This document shows positions 27,677-40,990 of a stretch of DNA of 64,000 nucleotides, piece by piece. Each line of letters opens with the position of its first letter. Position 1 is the first letter of the stretch. The notes beneath the pieces are model-generated. The model did no database searches. It was not told the DNA's origin and saw nothing but the letters and a program-made list of their open reading frames with translations. The translations under genes were made by a program, and so were the position numbers. The stretch lies in NCBI GenBank assembly GCA_025093555.1, contig JAIWNF010000080.1:62001-126000 (forward strand). The letters run 5' to 3'. The DNA is from Circinella umbellata (taxonomy: Eukaryota > Mucoromycota > Mucoromycetes > Mucorales > Lichtheimiaceae).

Positions 27677-30600
27677 TGTTATAAATATTTTAGATCGGTC
27701 ACGAAGAAAAGAGAGAAGAAAAGAAATTCGCTTTGACTATTTTTTTTATAACTCCCCCAATACAAAACTAAACGGGCTACATCCGCTGTGGCCATAACCA
27801 CCTGTATAACTAAAAACCTTTTATATCCTTGAAAAACTTTGTTGTTTTACTTGATTGTACAAATACTAGTTATCTTCTGCTGTTCCTACAAAACTAAACC
27901 AATATTTTTAAAAGTATCTTTTTTTTATTACTACAAAATTATTACATATTATCTAAATATGAGAATAGGAGGAAACACTTCATAAAATTACTGTTTCTTT
28001 TCGCTATTATTCAGACCTTTTTTTTATTAATGATAATGAGGAATTAATAAAGCTACCAACTCGTAAAGACATAATTGCTATTTTTTTCATGCAGTCTCGG
28101 TAACAGCTGTTGAAGCAGATAATTTTAAAAAAAATCGTGTGACATCATTTTATTAATAAGGTTGCTGGATACCATAATAGATGAAATATTCTGCTTAAAA
28201 AAAAGTGTTTTTTTTATTCATCAATTTTCCCATAATATTTTGCCCACAATATAATAGAACATATAATGTAGCTGGGATATACAACGATGAATTACATATT
28301 ACATACTATAGAAAGGACGTGAATCCTTGCTTTACAACTCAAATTCGTAATTTGACTTCAAGAGCCGCCAGTAATCAATTTGGTTTGATCAATTAAACCG
28401 ACCTTTTTTAGTGTAGGAACTGTGACAAACCAAGGAACCATCTCACCTCGAATAATACATTATAATACCAACTTCATAATAGACAGTAGTAATCCGATTG
28501 AACAAAAAATACGACAGGGCTAAACGCAAAAAAAAAGCGTTTCATTTTATCTGCTAGCTTTTTCGCAAGGTTGATGATTATTAGTAAAATGACGTCTGGA
28601 TTAACTACCATCATATCCTCTCAATAATTAACACTGCTGACAAAAGAGAGCACTACACAAGCTGTTTGCTACCCCAACCACTTACTCCTTGATGAAGTAA
28701 TGACTACATTGCTCGGTTCTTCCATTACTGCCATTTAAAATTTAATTTGTATACATTTCATCATAATCTATCTCCTGCACTCTGAAATAATTGAGTTTTC
28801 ATTTGGACAGTGAAAAAAAACCATGGACAGCTTTCATCACTAGACATTCCGCCTTTAGCCCCCAACAAAATCTCACAAGATACTAGATCTAGCTTATTAA
28901 TCTATTAACCTACTTTGGTCCCATTATTATTGTCTATTACATTATACACTGGGAATTTCTACAGACACCTCACTCTTATAGAAGGCAAATAACAATCTTA
29001 TATGAGTACGTTATATCCAGCCACCTATCCAACTATTGTAATTATGTATCTTGAAATAGTTTATAAGGCTAATATTAGCACTTTAGCAGTTTAATTTTCT
29101 TGAATAAGAGTCAAAATCCCTTATCATATCTCACTATATCGTCATATACACAAGCCGACGCTATAGTCTATATGAAGATATAAGAAACAATAAGTACCTG
29201 CTTTTAGGATTACGTATGATGAGCAGCTAAATAAGTACTACTAATGATGTTGATAGCATTGTTACTACAATTTATATTATCTGTGTTTGATAACTTTTTA
29301 TTTGTCAGGTGTGCCCGTAACAATTCCCTTCTATAAGTCTTTATCCATTTCATCAATTTAACTTTCCCCCCTATAAGTACTTTTAGTTATTACATTCACT
29401 CTTTCTCTCTGTATATATACCCCTTCTTCACTCCCCTTGTACCACTGTGATTTTCCTACTCACGTTCCATCAATAATAAATAAAAATAATATGCACCTAT
29501 CTAACCCAATCATAATAATATCGGTTACTTGTTCTATTATACCATATCAAACAGATCATATCCAAATGAGACATATAATAATAATATGAAACATATCATG
29601 TATCAAATATATATTGAAACTAAAACAACAAATGAATGCATCATTATAGGATAGATAAGTTATACAACAAAAAATAGACATATAGACTTAAAATCAAATA
29701 ATATAGAATTATCTTTTTATCTTAATACTTTATTCATATAATAAAAGGCCTCATCGATTCTTGCAAGACTTATATTTTGTTATGTATCTCTATCTATTTT
29801 TATCTTACCTTATTTTATCCATATTTCCCACTCATACAACAACTACGAGAAAGCAACTCCCATGTCTCTAGGTACAGCTCAAATTACTCTTTCAATAAAC
29901 TAAACACAATAAATTTTAATTTATAACGAGGATTCTGTAATTTTATACAAAAGTATGACGGTGACATATCGTTTTACTAATAAAAAAAGGATTTACAATG
30001 AAATAAATATGATCCAAGTAAAGAATTTTTTTTTCTGTTTATAAAGGTATTAAAATGACTGGAAATATCGATAGCCAAAAGGTAGATTACCATAACAACT
30101 CCCCTTGTTCTAAACCTATGTTTCACTAACCCATGTCTACATAACACTTATCAACAGTAAAGTGATTGGTTCGTCTTTTTCTTTTATAAGAGCGGGCCAT
30201 TGGTTATTTTATTTTTTTCCAGATTTTTATTTTTATTTATTTTTTACTTTCTATTTTTGCTAGGTAACACTTAAAAGCTTCTTTTACTATGCAACAAATT
30301 AATAAAGTTTTGGTAAACTACATATTGAACTACCACTTAGTAACCGAGATTTTCAACATTCTCATAATAAAAAAGTTTTCTAATGTAGTTTAATGACCAC
30401 AAGAATTTCATTTCCCCAAGATTAATATTTTGTTTTCAGTGTAACCAACTTTAATATATATATTAATAACAAAACATACCCAAAGAATGAAAAGTTTAAT
30501 AGAAAGACGGAAAATATTTATTTTTTCGTTTTTCTATAAAAAAAAATACCTCAAAAACTATATATCACCACCAAAACAAATGTAGTAGTGATATAGTTTT

Positions 30601-30683
30601 GAGCCGGTTAAAAAAGGTATTTTATGCAGTCAAAGTGACTTTTTTTTTTGGCAAAAATATTTTCAAAATTAATTAAAAAAATA
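27677..30683. other. Long AT-rich spacer with one hairpin
   Basis: About 3 kb without a supported gene. A hairpin at 30549-30607 is listed separately. The remainder is low-complexity AT-rich DNA. Confidence 0.55.
30549..30607. repeat. Inverted repeat (hairpin) beside the tRNA gene
   Basis: The left arm is ACCTCAAAAACTATATATCA. The right arm, read on the other strand, begins ACCGGCTCAAAACTATATCA. The loop is about 13 bp. It lies 76 bp from the tRNA 3' end and could be a MITE remnant or a structured RNA end; no more can be said. Confidence 0.5.
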
Positions 30684-30779
30684 TGCCCAAGGCGAGGATC
30701 GAACTCGCGACCTTCGCGTGACTCTGGTATATCATTATAATATAAGCACGGCGCTCTAACCAAACTGAGCTACAAGGGC
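30684..30779 (-). tRNA. tRNA-Ile(UAU)-like gene with intron, possibly a pseudogene
   Basis: Box A (TAGCTCAGTTTGG) and box B (GAGTTCGATCC) are clear. The D stem is GCTC/GAGC and the T stem is GCGAG/CTCGC. The anticodon loop CTTATA gives anticodon UAU (isoleucine AUA codons), with an intron of about 19 bases at the standard place one base 3' of the anticodon. A run of seven T, the usual Pol III terminator, follows the discriminator A within 3 bases. Against full function, the acceptor stem GCCCTTG/CTTGGGC has two adjacent T-T mismatches, the top anticodon-stem pair is C-C, and the variable region is slightly long. Confidence 0.75.
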
Positions 30780-30834
30780 ACCTGTTCTTCAAAGGACTTA
30801 GTTTAAAGATAATGGAAAGGATTTTGCAAAAAAT

Positions 30835-31190
30835 TAAGCTAAAAAGTTAAGAAAATAGAAGGATAAAAGGCTAATTAGATTAGTTTTATGCAAATTAAGT
30901 CGATTGCCGTCTGGGTTGCAAAATTTAAACCCAGAATTACATACTATTACCTAGTAAAAGGTTTTTATTAATATATATTAAATATTATAATTAAAGATAT
31001 ATAAAAAAGATTAAGTTAAAAAGTTAAGAAAATACAACTATAAAGACTAATAATTAGATTACTTTTATAAGATATAGATCAACTACTATCTCAACTTTAA
31101 AATTTGAAACCTAGAACTAGATGTCATATGTAGGCCTAGTTATATGGCATATATTAATTCTTTATCTTAGATAATTTTAATTTAAACTAC
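30835..31190. repeat. Degenerate tandem duplication, two units of about 180 bp
   Basis: The first unit starts near 30835 and the second near 31011. Both open with a version of TTAAG(C/T)TAAAAAGTTAAGAAAATA. They stay alignable through TTAGATTA(G/C)TTTTAT, TTTAAAATTTGAAACCTAGAA (diverged in copy 1) and GGCATATATTAAT/TTTATTAATATATATT. The duplication sits directly beyond the 5' end of the tRNA gene. Confidence 0.55.
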
Positions 31191-31262
31191 TAAATGAATG
31201 TTGTATCTAATATATATTATTCATAAAGATAATTATTTGTCATTTTAATTATTAGAATCCTT

Positions 31263-31376
31263 ACGGTTTGATTTGGTTTGGTTTCTTAGAAGAACTGAAT
31301 CGAACTGACCTTTAGTGAGAACCAAACTGAACCGAACTGTGAGGAACCGAGAAGAACCAAAAGAAGAACCGAGGAA
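31263..31376. repeat. GAACCGAAC-type low-complexity tract
   Basis: Repeated variants of GAACCGAACTGA, GAACCAAACTG, GAACCGAGAAGAACC and TTTGGTTTGG fill about 115 bp. A T-run followed by an A-run (about 31399-31428) comes next. Such degenerate hexanucleotide tracts are common in transposon-rich DNA. Confidence 0.55.
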
Positions 31377-33559
31377 TAAATAATAGTAATTTAATGGTCT
31401 TTTTTTTTTTTTTAAAAAAAAAAAAAAACCAGAAATCTTAAAACATAAGCACAATAAACTTTTTATATGCAGCTACAACTATAACAAAAAAAACCAAAGT
31501 AATTAAATTCCATTTATCATCAAAAAAAGTGAAAATACATACTTTAAGTATTGTATGTAGCTCTATTTTGAAGTGAAAATATATAGTATCAATCAGCACT
31601 CTGTAAATGTGTTCAAAAAGTGCTTAAATAGAGAACCTATTTAGATAAACTTCCAATAAGTAAAAGCATTGTTCACTACTACGTAATGGCTCAAATTTCT
31701 AAAAAAAACTGCCCTTTGTGAAATTGAAAACCACACTTTGAGAAAGATCAAACCGCCCTTTAAGAAAAATTTAACTGAACTTTGATTTTTTTTATAAGCT
31801 GCCCAAAACTGCCCTTTGGTATTGGAACCACTGTATTTTCGAAAATGAAAATTATACTTTTAGGAGCTCAGTTAGGAAAGGCACGAGCTATATATGGATG
31901 TTAGTTATAGCTATTATTCTTTTATTATGCATGGTTATTTTTCAGTTCTCTAAATACTATCTATTAAAATGATAAAAGTGAATCTCAGTTGATACTATTA
32001 ATATGGATTTGAATTTCGCACATACTCTTTATTCTTTTTAAATGATAAATACCACAAAAGAAGTGGAATTGATTGTAAAATGAATAATTTAAATCTGTTC
32101 AACTTTAGTTGGTACAGGTTATATATGCTTTTAGTTTAATATATTCATCTAAACCCCGAATGCCCTCCAAAAGTAATAATTATAACTACCTTCATAATAT
32201 TGTAATTACTTATTACAGTGGTACATAGCATATAGTAATAAGGCTGAGGGACAGTCTTTTACTTTCTAGGGTTAGAAAACTGGTCAGGTTTAAGAAAAAT
32301 GGCATTAGGATGTTGATCCAGTTAAATGCACATATGCAAGATCTTTTTGCATATGAGTATGGGCATGTGTTTGTCCCGTAACAATATACTATACTATATA
32401 ATGTTTAGTTTTTTTTATCATCACTAACTTTTATAAAGCAATAAAGAAGATAAATCTAGTACAGGTATATTCACAAAAGCCTTTTAGTAGTTTATGTTGG
32501 TTTCCAACAACTTTAGATGCTGATTTTTATTAATAATTTGGCTGCAAATTATTAAAAGCCCAGTATGTCTTAGTCATTATTCGTTTTTTTTTATATAATA
32601 TAATTGATTGATCCTTACTGAAATATAAAGTCATTGAATAAAACACGGGGGCCGAAAAAAAGAAAATGTAATGATGAATAGGAGATAAGGAAGTCAATGA
32701 ACAAAACAATATAGAGAAAGAAAATTAGCCAGAAGGATGCACTTTGTTTTGTTTATCAGTTTGGGTACGTCATAAATGAAGTGTTGTTTGGTACTAACTC
32801 CATGAGGACAAAAAATCTCTTGGTGAAGAATATAGTGCCAATGTGCAGACCAAACATGTAGGAGAGTAGTGACAATAAGACAATAAAACTCAAATTTAAT
32901 CTTAATCATTATATATTCATTATTACAACATCCTAGTATTCTTTCACCTTGCGCCTGCCATCAAACTGTTCTTGAATATTATCAATAACACTTTATACAA
33001 CATTTTGCTTTTATATGATAGTAAAAAACGACAAAAAATAAACATGAATACAAAGAAATATATATCCAAAAGCTATAAAGATATAAGCATATGTAATATA
33101 ATTCATTGTTGAAGCTTAGAAAACAAGTAGTAAATCAAATAAAAGCAGCCACTTTTAAGAAAAGCATACAGAAAAAATAGAAAAATTCAATAAACTGATA
33201 TAATCTTGATTCATTATTGATAAGAAAAATACATGAAGGAAAACAATTAAAAAAAAAGAAGGCAATGATACACCAAAAAAATAGACAAGCATACTATTAT
33301 TTTATTCTTTGCTATTACAACAAATTTATTAGAATATAACGAGAAAACTTGCTCTGTATCTGCTCACTGTAATATTGTATGTACACTTTCTTTTAATCTT
33401 TTCTTTCCTTTTAAGTGTGTTACATAAATTATAACTATTCCTGGTTTGAGTGTCAGTCTATAAATTTCTTGAAGTTAAAACGTATAGGAATAACCTTCGA
33501 GCCGACCGCCGTATCGATCTAATCTATTTGTATGTCTCTGCTAGCTCAAAGGACTGACA

Positions 33560-33890
33560 TCGTCTAATTAAATGGCGTATGCACTGGCCTCTATTATACA
33601 AGTTACAATACTGTCGTTGTGGAGCACCAGCAGCTATTGGAGAACACTATACCAACTGCTCACTTCTTCAACACCATCTACAATAACTACTACAAGCATT
33701 TGGTTCTTTACCAAACCTAGTTTCACCTCAACAGCCTATAAATCATATTCTAAGCAGGTTACCACATTCTGAAGTTAGTCTTACTCTTGGTAAGTGACAA
33801 TCCACTTTCGCCTGCTTTACTTCAAGTTCTCCAAGAAATTGACAGGCTACGTCATCCAGCTGATACGTATAACTACGTTGAGAAACCAGC
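33560..33890 (+). mobile_element. 3' tail of a LINE ORF2 (zinc-knuckle region), decayed
   Basis: A plus-strand frame reads YCRCGAPAAIGEHYTNCSLL, a C-x-C...H...C cluster typical of the C-terminal end of fungal LINE ORF2 proteins. It continues as LVSPQQPINHILSRLPHSEV and then LQVLQEIDRLRHPADTYNY after a frame change. Stops and frameshifts break it. No reverse transcriptase lies upstream here, so only the 3' end is present. Confidence 0.55.
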
Positions 33891-35265
33891 ACCATAAGAA
33901 GCCCTTCAGGCCGCAACCACAATCATATCCCCTCCAAACATATAAACACGTACTAGTAATTATTACATCATCCCTTACACTACCTTACTATTTAATATTT
34001 TAGTTGGCCATTCTCTCATCTTTTCCCGCCTACTGTCCAACCAAACTTTATTCCCATTATGGATTTTTTTTAGTTATGATATCAATGTTCGTAAACACCA
34101 CTTTTATATTTTTCTTATCCCTTTGTACCGCAAGAAACCAACTACATGTCTATAGACGAATGTCACTTGATCCTCCATAATAAATAAACAAAAAAAAATT
34201 TCAGCTATAGGAATAGTTATTGAGTTAGAACTCAATTTCTGTACTATTGACTCTTAGTTCTTATAAGTCTCACAATATGTTGTATGTAAATTATTATACT
34301 TTTCAACATTCGATGTGTATATAATTTACTCTTTTTTTTTGGTATAGCACTTATAGATGTATAACATATAAAAGCTATGTATTAGAAAGAGACTTTATTT
34401 ACGCATCTGTGGTATATATGCGTACATGAGGTGTAATACTAGAAAAATAATGGTACATACAGCTAACGATTTCTATGAATATATACCAAATCCGTCTTGT
34501 TATTAAGTTCTCTACTGGTATCAATATATGATTAGAGAGTTCTTACTCAATATTCTTCACAATTACAATGTCACCCTGAAAGTTGTACATTTAGTTATCC
34601 ACAAGAATGTCATACTTTTGTGAGATGAAAGAGATGTATCCGTACAGGTGTTAATATCATTTTGTCCTTGTTGAAACTAGTTGATGGAGGGGGTAAGAAG
34701 TTCATTCTAATGGCTTTCCATGCTGCATTCAATAAATTATATTAATATATTAGTTAAATGACATTGTATCCTGCAACAAATAATAATAAATATACCCATT
34801 GACACGATTTTGGTACATCAATGATCCAACAGACGCTGGATCATATAACATAATTCTTTACATTGCTTTTTTTATAATCCTTTACAAAATACATAACGTT
34901 ATTCGCGTGGGTTTCAAAATCCATTCAAGGCGTTTGCTTATTACGAAAGACTTTCAGAGTACTCAGACACACGAACATACCAATATTTGCATACGACCAT
35001 TACGATTGGGCATTCTTTTTGAGCCAGGTACGAGGAGATGGTATTAATTACGTCAAATAAAAATGAATTTCAAGTAGTTGCATTCTGTTACTGCTTTGAC
35101 TTGGGCATTGATATCATTTGTCATATAAATGAACGACAGAAATTGTTTGCTTGTTCAAAGAAAAAAAAAAGGTTATTTTTCGGAGTTTGCTCATTAAACT
35201 CAAAGTGTTCCTGCTTGCTAAATATATTTTACACTTTTCCTTTATTGATTATTGGACTAAAAAGA
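33891..35265. other. AT-rich spacer upstream of the F-box gene
   Basis: About 1.4 kb. An in-frame extension upstream of the F-box ATG (from 35038) is open but hydrophobic and low in complexity, and is treated as leader. No other feature is seen. Confidence 0.5.
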
Positions 35266-37225
35266 ATGCCTGATTTCATACGCTCTTTACCACCGGAAAT
35301 TGTCACTGATGTACTGTTATTGCTCAACCAAAAAGATTGCATCGAGTGCATGAGAGTGTGCCAAAGCTGGTTCAGTCTTATCCCATCGTGTGCAACGCGT
35401 CTTTGGAGTGAACTCATCATTTCTTATGATTCATGGCCAAAAGCCAACTACAGTATATTTCATTGTCTTGGAGCTCACGTCAAAACAGTATCTATTAGAT
35501 ACCCAGACACATGGAATATACTGAAACGACTTGAACAGAAAAAATGTTTTGCTATAAAAACTTTAAGTAGGTAAGCAGTTATTGGCCAAATGTAACGTAT
35601 ACCTTATAAAACAATTGTAGTGCTAATGGAAGTCAGATATAGAGATAAAAAAACATCGTCATTATTCTTCGTCATTATTAGACGAGTATGATACATTTTA
35701 CACCACCATCCAGACGCTTGCGAATACACTGACCCAATTATTTATCAATTTTCATCCATACGACATCTCATTAACAATGTTGTTGGATGTTTTACCCAAC
35801 TTGACTCATTTATCAGTGAAATTCAACAAAAAATGTCATTTTAGTCTAATACACGATGAACCGGAGGTATATAAGCAACGGAAATATGTACTACAACAAG
35901 ATAGCGAGGAAAAAAGAAATATCGTTTACCTATGCTTGGATAATACATTCGATTTCAATACTAGAATTCAACCTGTATTACGCCGTTGCCCACGACTAGA
36001 GTTCTTTCTAATCTCAGACTTTCATAAAAAGAAATTTGCGACTGATTTGCCAGCACATCAAATTCAGACTACTCTCAGATTATGCTCATCCATCCGATAT
36101 ATTCTTTGGAACGTTTTGATTAACGCCAAAAACTTTGAAAGAGAGTGGCTCAGCTTGTCAATGAAAAAGAAAATAATAGTTAGCAATGACATCAGTGATA
36201 TTACAAAAGAACAAAAAGAGACCAGTTTTTCAAGGAAACAAAGTAATGACAGCAAAGAAGGTGGGGGTGTATTCTCATTACAGGAATTCGTATATTCTGG
36301 TGCACTCTATCAACAGCAGCTAGTTCCTATTTTGACAAAGTCTCGAAATACACTGCAGCGGATACATCTTTCATTCTTGGATGTGGATCAAATTCAAAGC
36401 AATATGAAACACTTATATTTTCCCCGGTTAAAATCATTGGAACTTGTCGGTTGTAATGAAATAATAATGGAAAATCTTGAATGGTTTGATTGTTGTTTTT
36501 TTCAAATGCATCAACAGCAACTTGAAGAGCTTAAAATAGAACTGGATATACCTTTGTTCCCCGCAGAAGAAGAAGAAGGGGATGGATCAGGCGGTTTGGA
36601 CAATATAGTTGAAGTGATCAGTAAAAATTTAAAAAGAATCAAATACCTCTGTCTCAGCGTAACTTGTTTTCGCGATGATATTTGTTGTCGCACTATGAAT
36701 CTTTTTTCTTACAATAATCTTGGTCTTCAACATATCGAATTATCAGGAATACCAATAGCAAACCAAGGGCTACTCAGTTTGACTAAGCTTCCACAACTAC
36801 AAAAGTTGACTCTATCTGGACCAGAGCTATATCGTTATCTAACTGAAGATGGCTTCATTGAATTTGCTCATAGCCTCAAGGAACAAAATACGATTCAGTC
36901 TTTACAGCTGTGGTGTGCTTATACTGTTTATGTAACTGACATTGTTCTGGAACAATTTGCTCGAATTGATAGCTTAAGGATATTACGTATTTCAGGTAAT
37001 ACAATTATTACAGATGCGGGTGTCAATGCATTCGGTAATATTGTTAGCAGTAATAGTAGTGATAGTATCAGAGCCACTGTGGGTAACAGCGGAAAAGAAA
37101 ATAGTACAGTTCATAGGAGAACCTTATACTACAAAAAAAAACTAGAATTGTATGCTTGTTGGTCAGTCTCTTCTCAAAATCCTAATGCAGTATTTGTATC
37201 TTATTCTAACATGTATAGAGACTAG
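35266..37225 (+). CDS. F-box / leucine-rich repeat protein
   Basis: Two exons, 35266-35566 and 35637-37225, give 629 residues. The start is the Met directly before the F-box; the longer upstream reading lacks family features. The F-box spans about residues 3-45 (SLPPEIVTDVLLLLNQKD, then MRVCQSWFSLI). After a linker, LRR-like segments follow, such as LPNLTHLSVKFN, FPRLKSLELVGCNE, GLQHIELSGI, LPQLQKLTLSG and DSLRILRISGNTI. F-box/LRR proteins are usually substrate receptors of SCF ubiquitin ligases: the F-box would bind Skp1 and the LRRs a target. Similar proteins form large families in Mucoromycota. The intron uses a GTAGGT donor; a GTAAGC four bases later would shift the frame. Confidence 0.85.
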
Positions 37226-38841
37226 TTATTCGACAGGTGTAAATATATCATTATTATAAAAAGTTAATAGGTTAATAAAATTGTTAATCACACCGTTTCC
37301 TATTTTTGTACAATATATACACATAGCGCAATTATCACCTCTCTCTTGTTACTGATAAATAGATGAGATGCCGGTAATATACATCGTAAAACTCCCCATT
37401 ATAGACCAATTTGTGTTAGATCTTGTTGACGACAATCATGTTACCGTGAACAATTATGTACAGCCCCCTATAATGGGTCTTTACTGTGGGTTCCGCTTTT
37501 CGGAAGTGTACGTACAATATATATTAAAATACCTTGATGCAACGAAGTGATGAATAGAATTTGTAGAGTTTTCAATTTTTTTTACATATTCCTCACTCTT
37601 TATTATAATATATTGCCCTTTTTTATGTGATGGATCGTCAGACTATCTTTTTTTCTATAGAATATAATTAGAGCTTATAAAAGAAGTCTATTCTCAATCC
37701 CTACTTCAAATGGTATTAGTATCATCTAAAAGCTGTAGGTAGGTTTAATTGCTAAAGATTGTATGTAACGTGGATAATCAACCATAACTACCACTGCGTT
37801 TGGACACGCTCGAAAGTCTATAGATCTACTATACATATAATAGATTATATCTTGGTCATAGTATGAAACTAAACGATGAAGTTACCACTAATCGTTAGTT
37901 TCCTCAGTTGCACTGGGATCAGGATATACATGGATATAAAATTTATTGAATTTCAGATGTATCTTCCACAATAGTAGCTGCAAGTGTAATTAAAAAATGA
38001 TGGATTTATATTGTAGTGGCGGCAATGAGAATGATATGTTCAACTGTTGTGCGTATCGACTGGGAAACTAATTTGTATTGATACTGTTAATGAACTTATT
38101 TGTGGATAATTATTGTGACGGATACTATGTTTGCTTTATTTTCAAATTTAATTACTCCATTATACCACACTTTCAAATGGTATAGATAACCAACATATGG
38201 CAAATGCCAATGTACTACATAAAGAGTTGAAGAAAGAAGAAATATAATGAATAAGACTACCTTGAAAAAAATATGCCATTAGATCTGAAGGAAATGGGTA
38301 AACATATATATTTGATGTCGCATAAAACAGTACCCTACTTGTAGGTCCATTCTTACTGGAGTCGTTTAAATGTCTTGGTATCGCTTCAAGACGGTCAAAG
38401 ATTCTTGTATCAATATATATGACTGAAAAAACACTATTCTATTATTTAATCCAAACTCTAGGTACTTGTTAACGTTGGTAGGTCATAGCCACTGTTATAT
38501 ATAGTGATAAGACTATATGTGTTGGAAGTGTGTTTCATTATATATAAAAACGTCGGTCTCTTTTGTTCCATATTAATCAAGCAACTATATCACTAATGTT
38601 TCTTTACACATAAATAGTAAAGAGAATGAATAATTTAACGGGTATACATTTCTTATACCGAATAGTGTTTCAGAATTTGTTGATATATATGCAGCTGATA
38701 TAATGATTATCATACTGGAAACCAAACGTCAAAAAAGTCGAAATTTTTAAATTATGTGCATGTCTAATCGAATAAGTTTTTTTTATTTTATTTCTTATGT
38801 GTGAATCATGAAAGGAGAATGAAGATATTTTGTTATTGAAT
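37226..38841. other. AT-rich spacer
   Basis: About 1.6 kb between two genes. A 60-codon open frame at 37368-37550 has no recognisable feature. No gene or RNA is supported. Confidence 0.5.

Positions 38842-40990
<2,149 letters not shown>

Larger units (their letters stand above)
30785..33559. other. Repeat-rich AT spacer
   Basis: It contains a degenerate tandem duplication (30835-31190), a GAACCGAAC-type low-complexity tract (31263-31376) and a decayed AACTGCCCTTTG repeat (about 31700-31825). A 71-codon minus-strand frame at 32694-32909 (WSAHWHYILHQE) faintly resembles the C-terminal end of a LINE ORF2 but is too weak to call. Confidence 0.5.

Noticed and set aside
32694..32909. A possible LINE C-terminal fragment (WSAHWHYILHQE)
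   Set aside because: Resemblance is limited to a few residues and no zinc knuckle or polymerase motif is adjacent.
35038..35265. N-terminal extension of the F-box protein
   Set aside because: Open but hydrophobic and low in complexity. The Met directly before the F-box is the usual start in this family.
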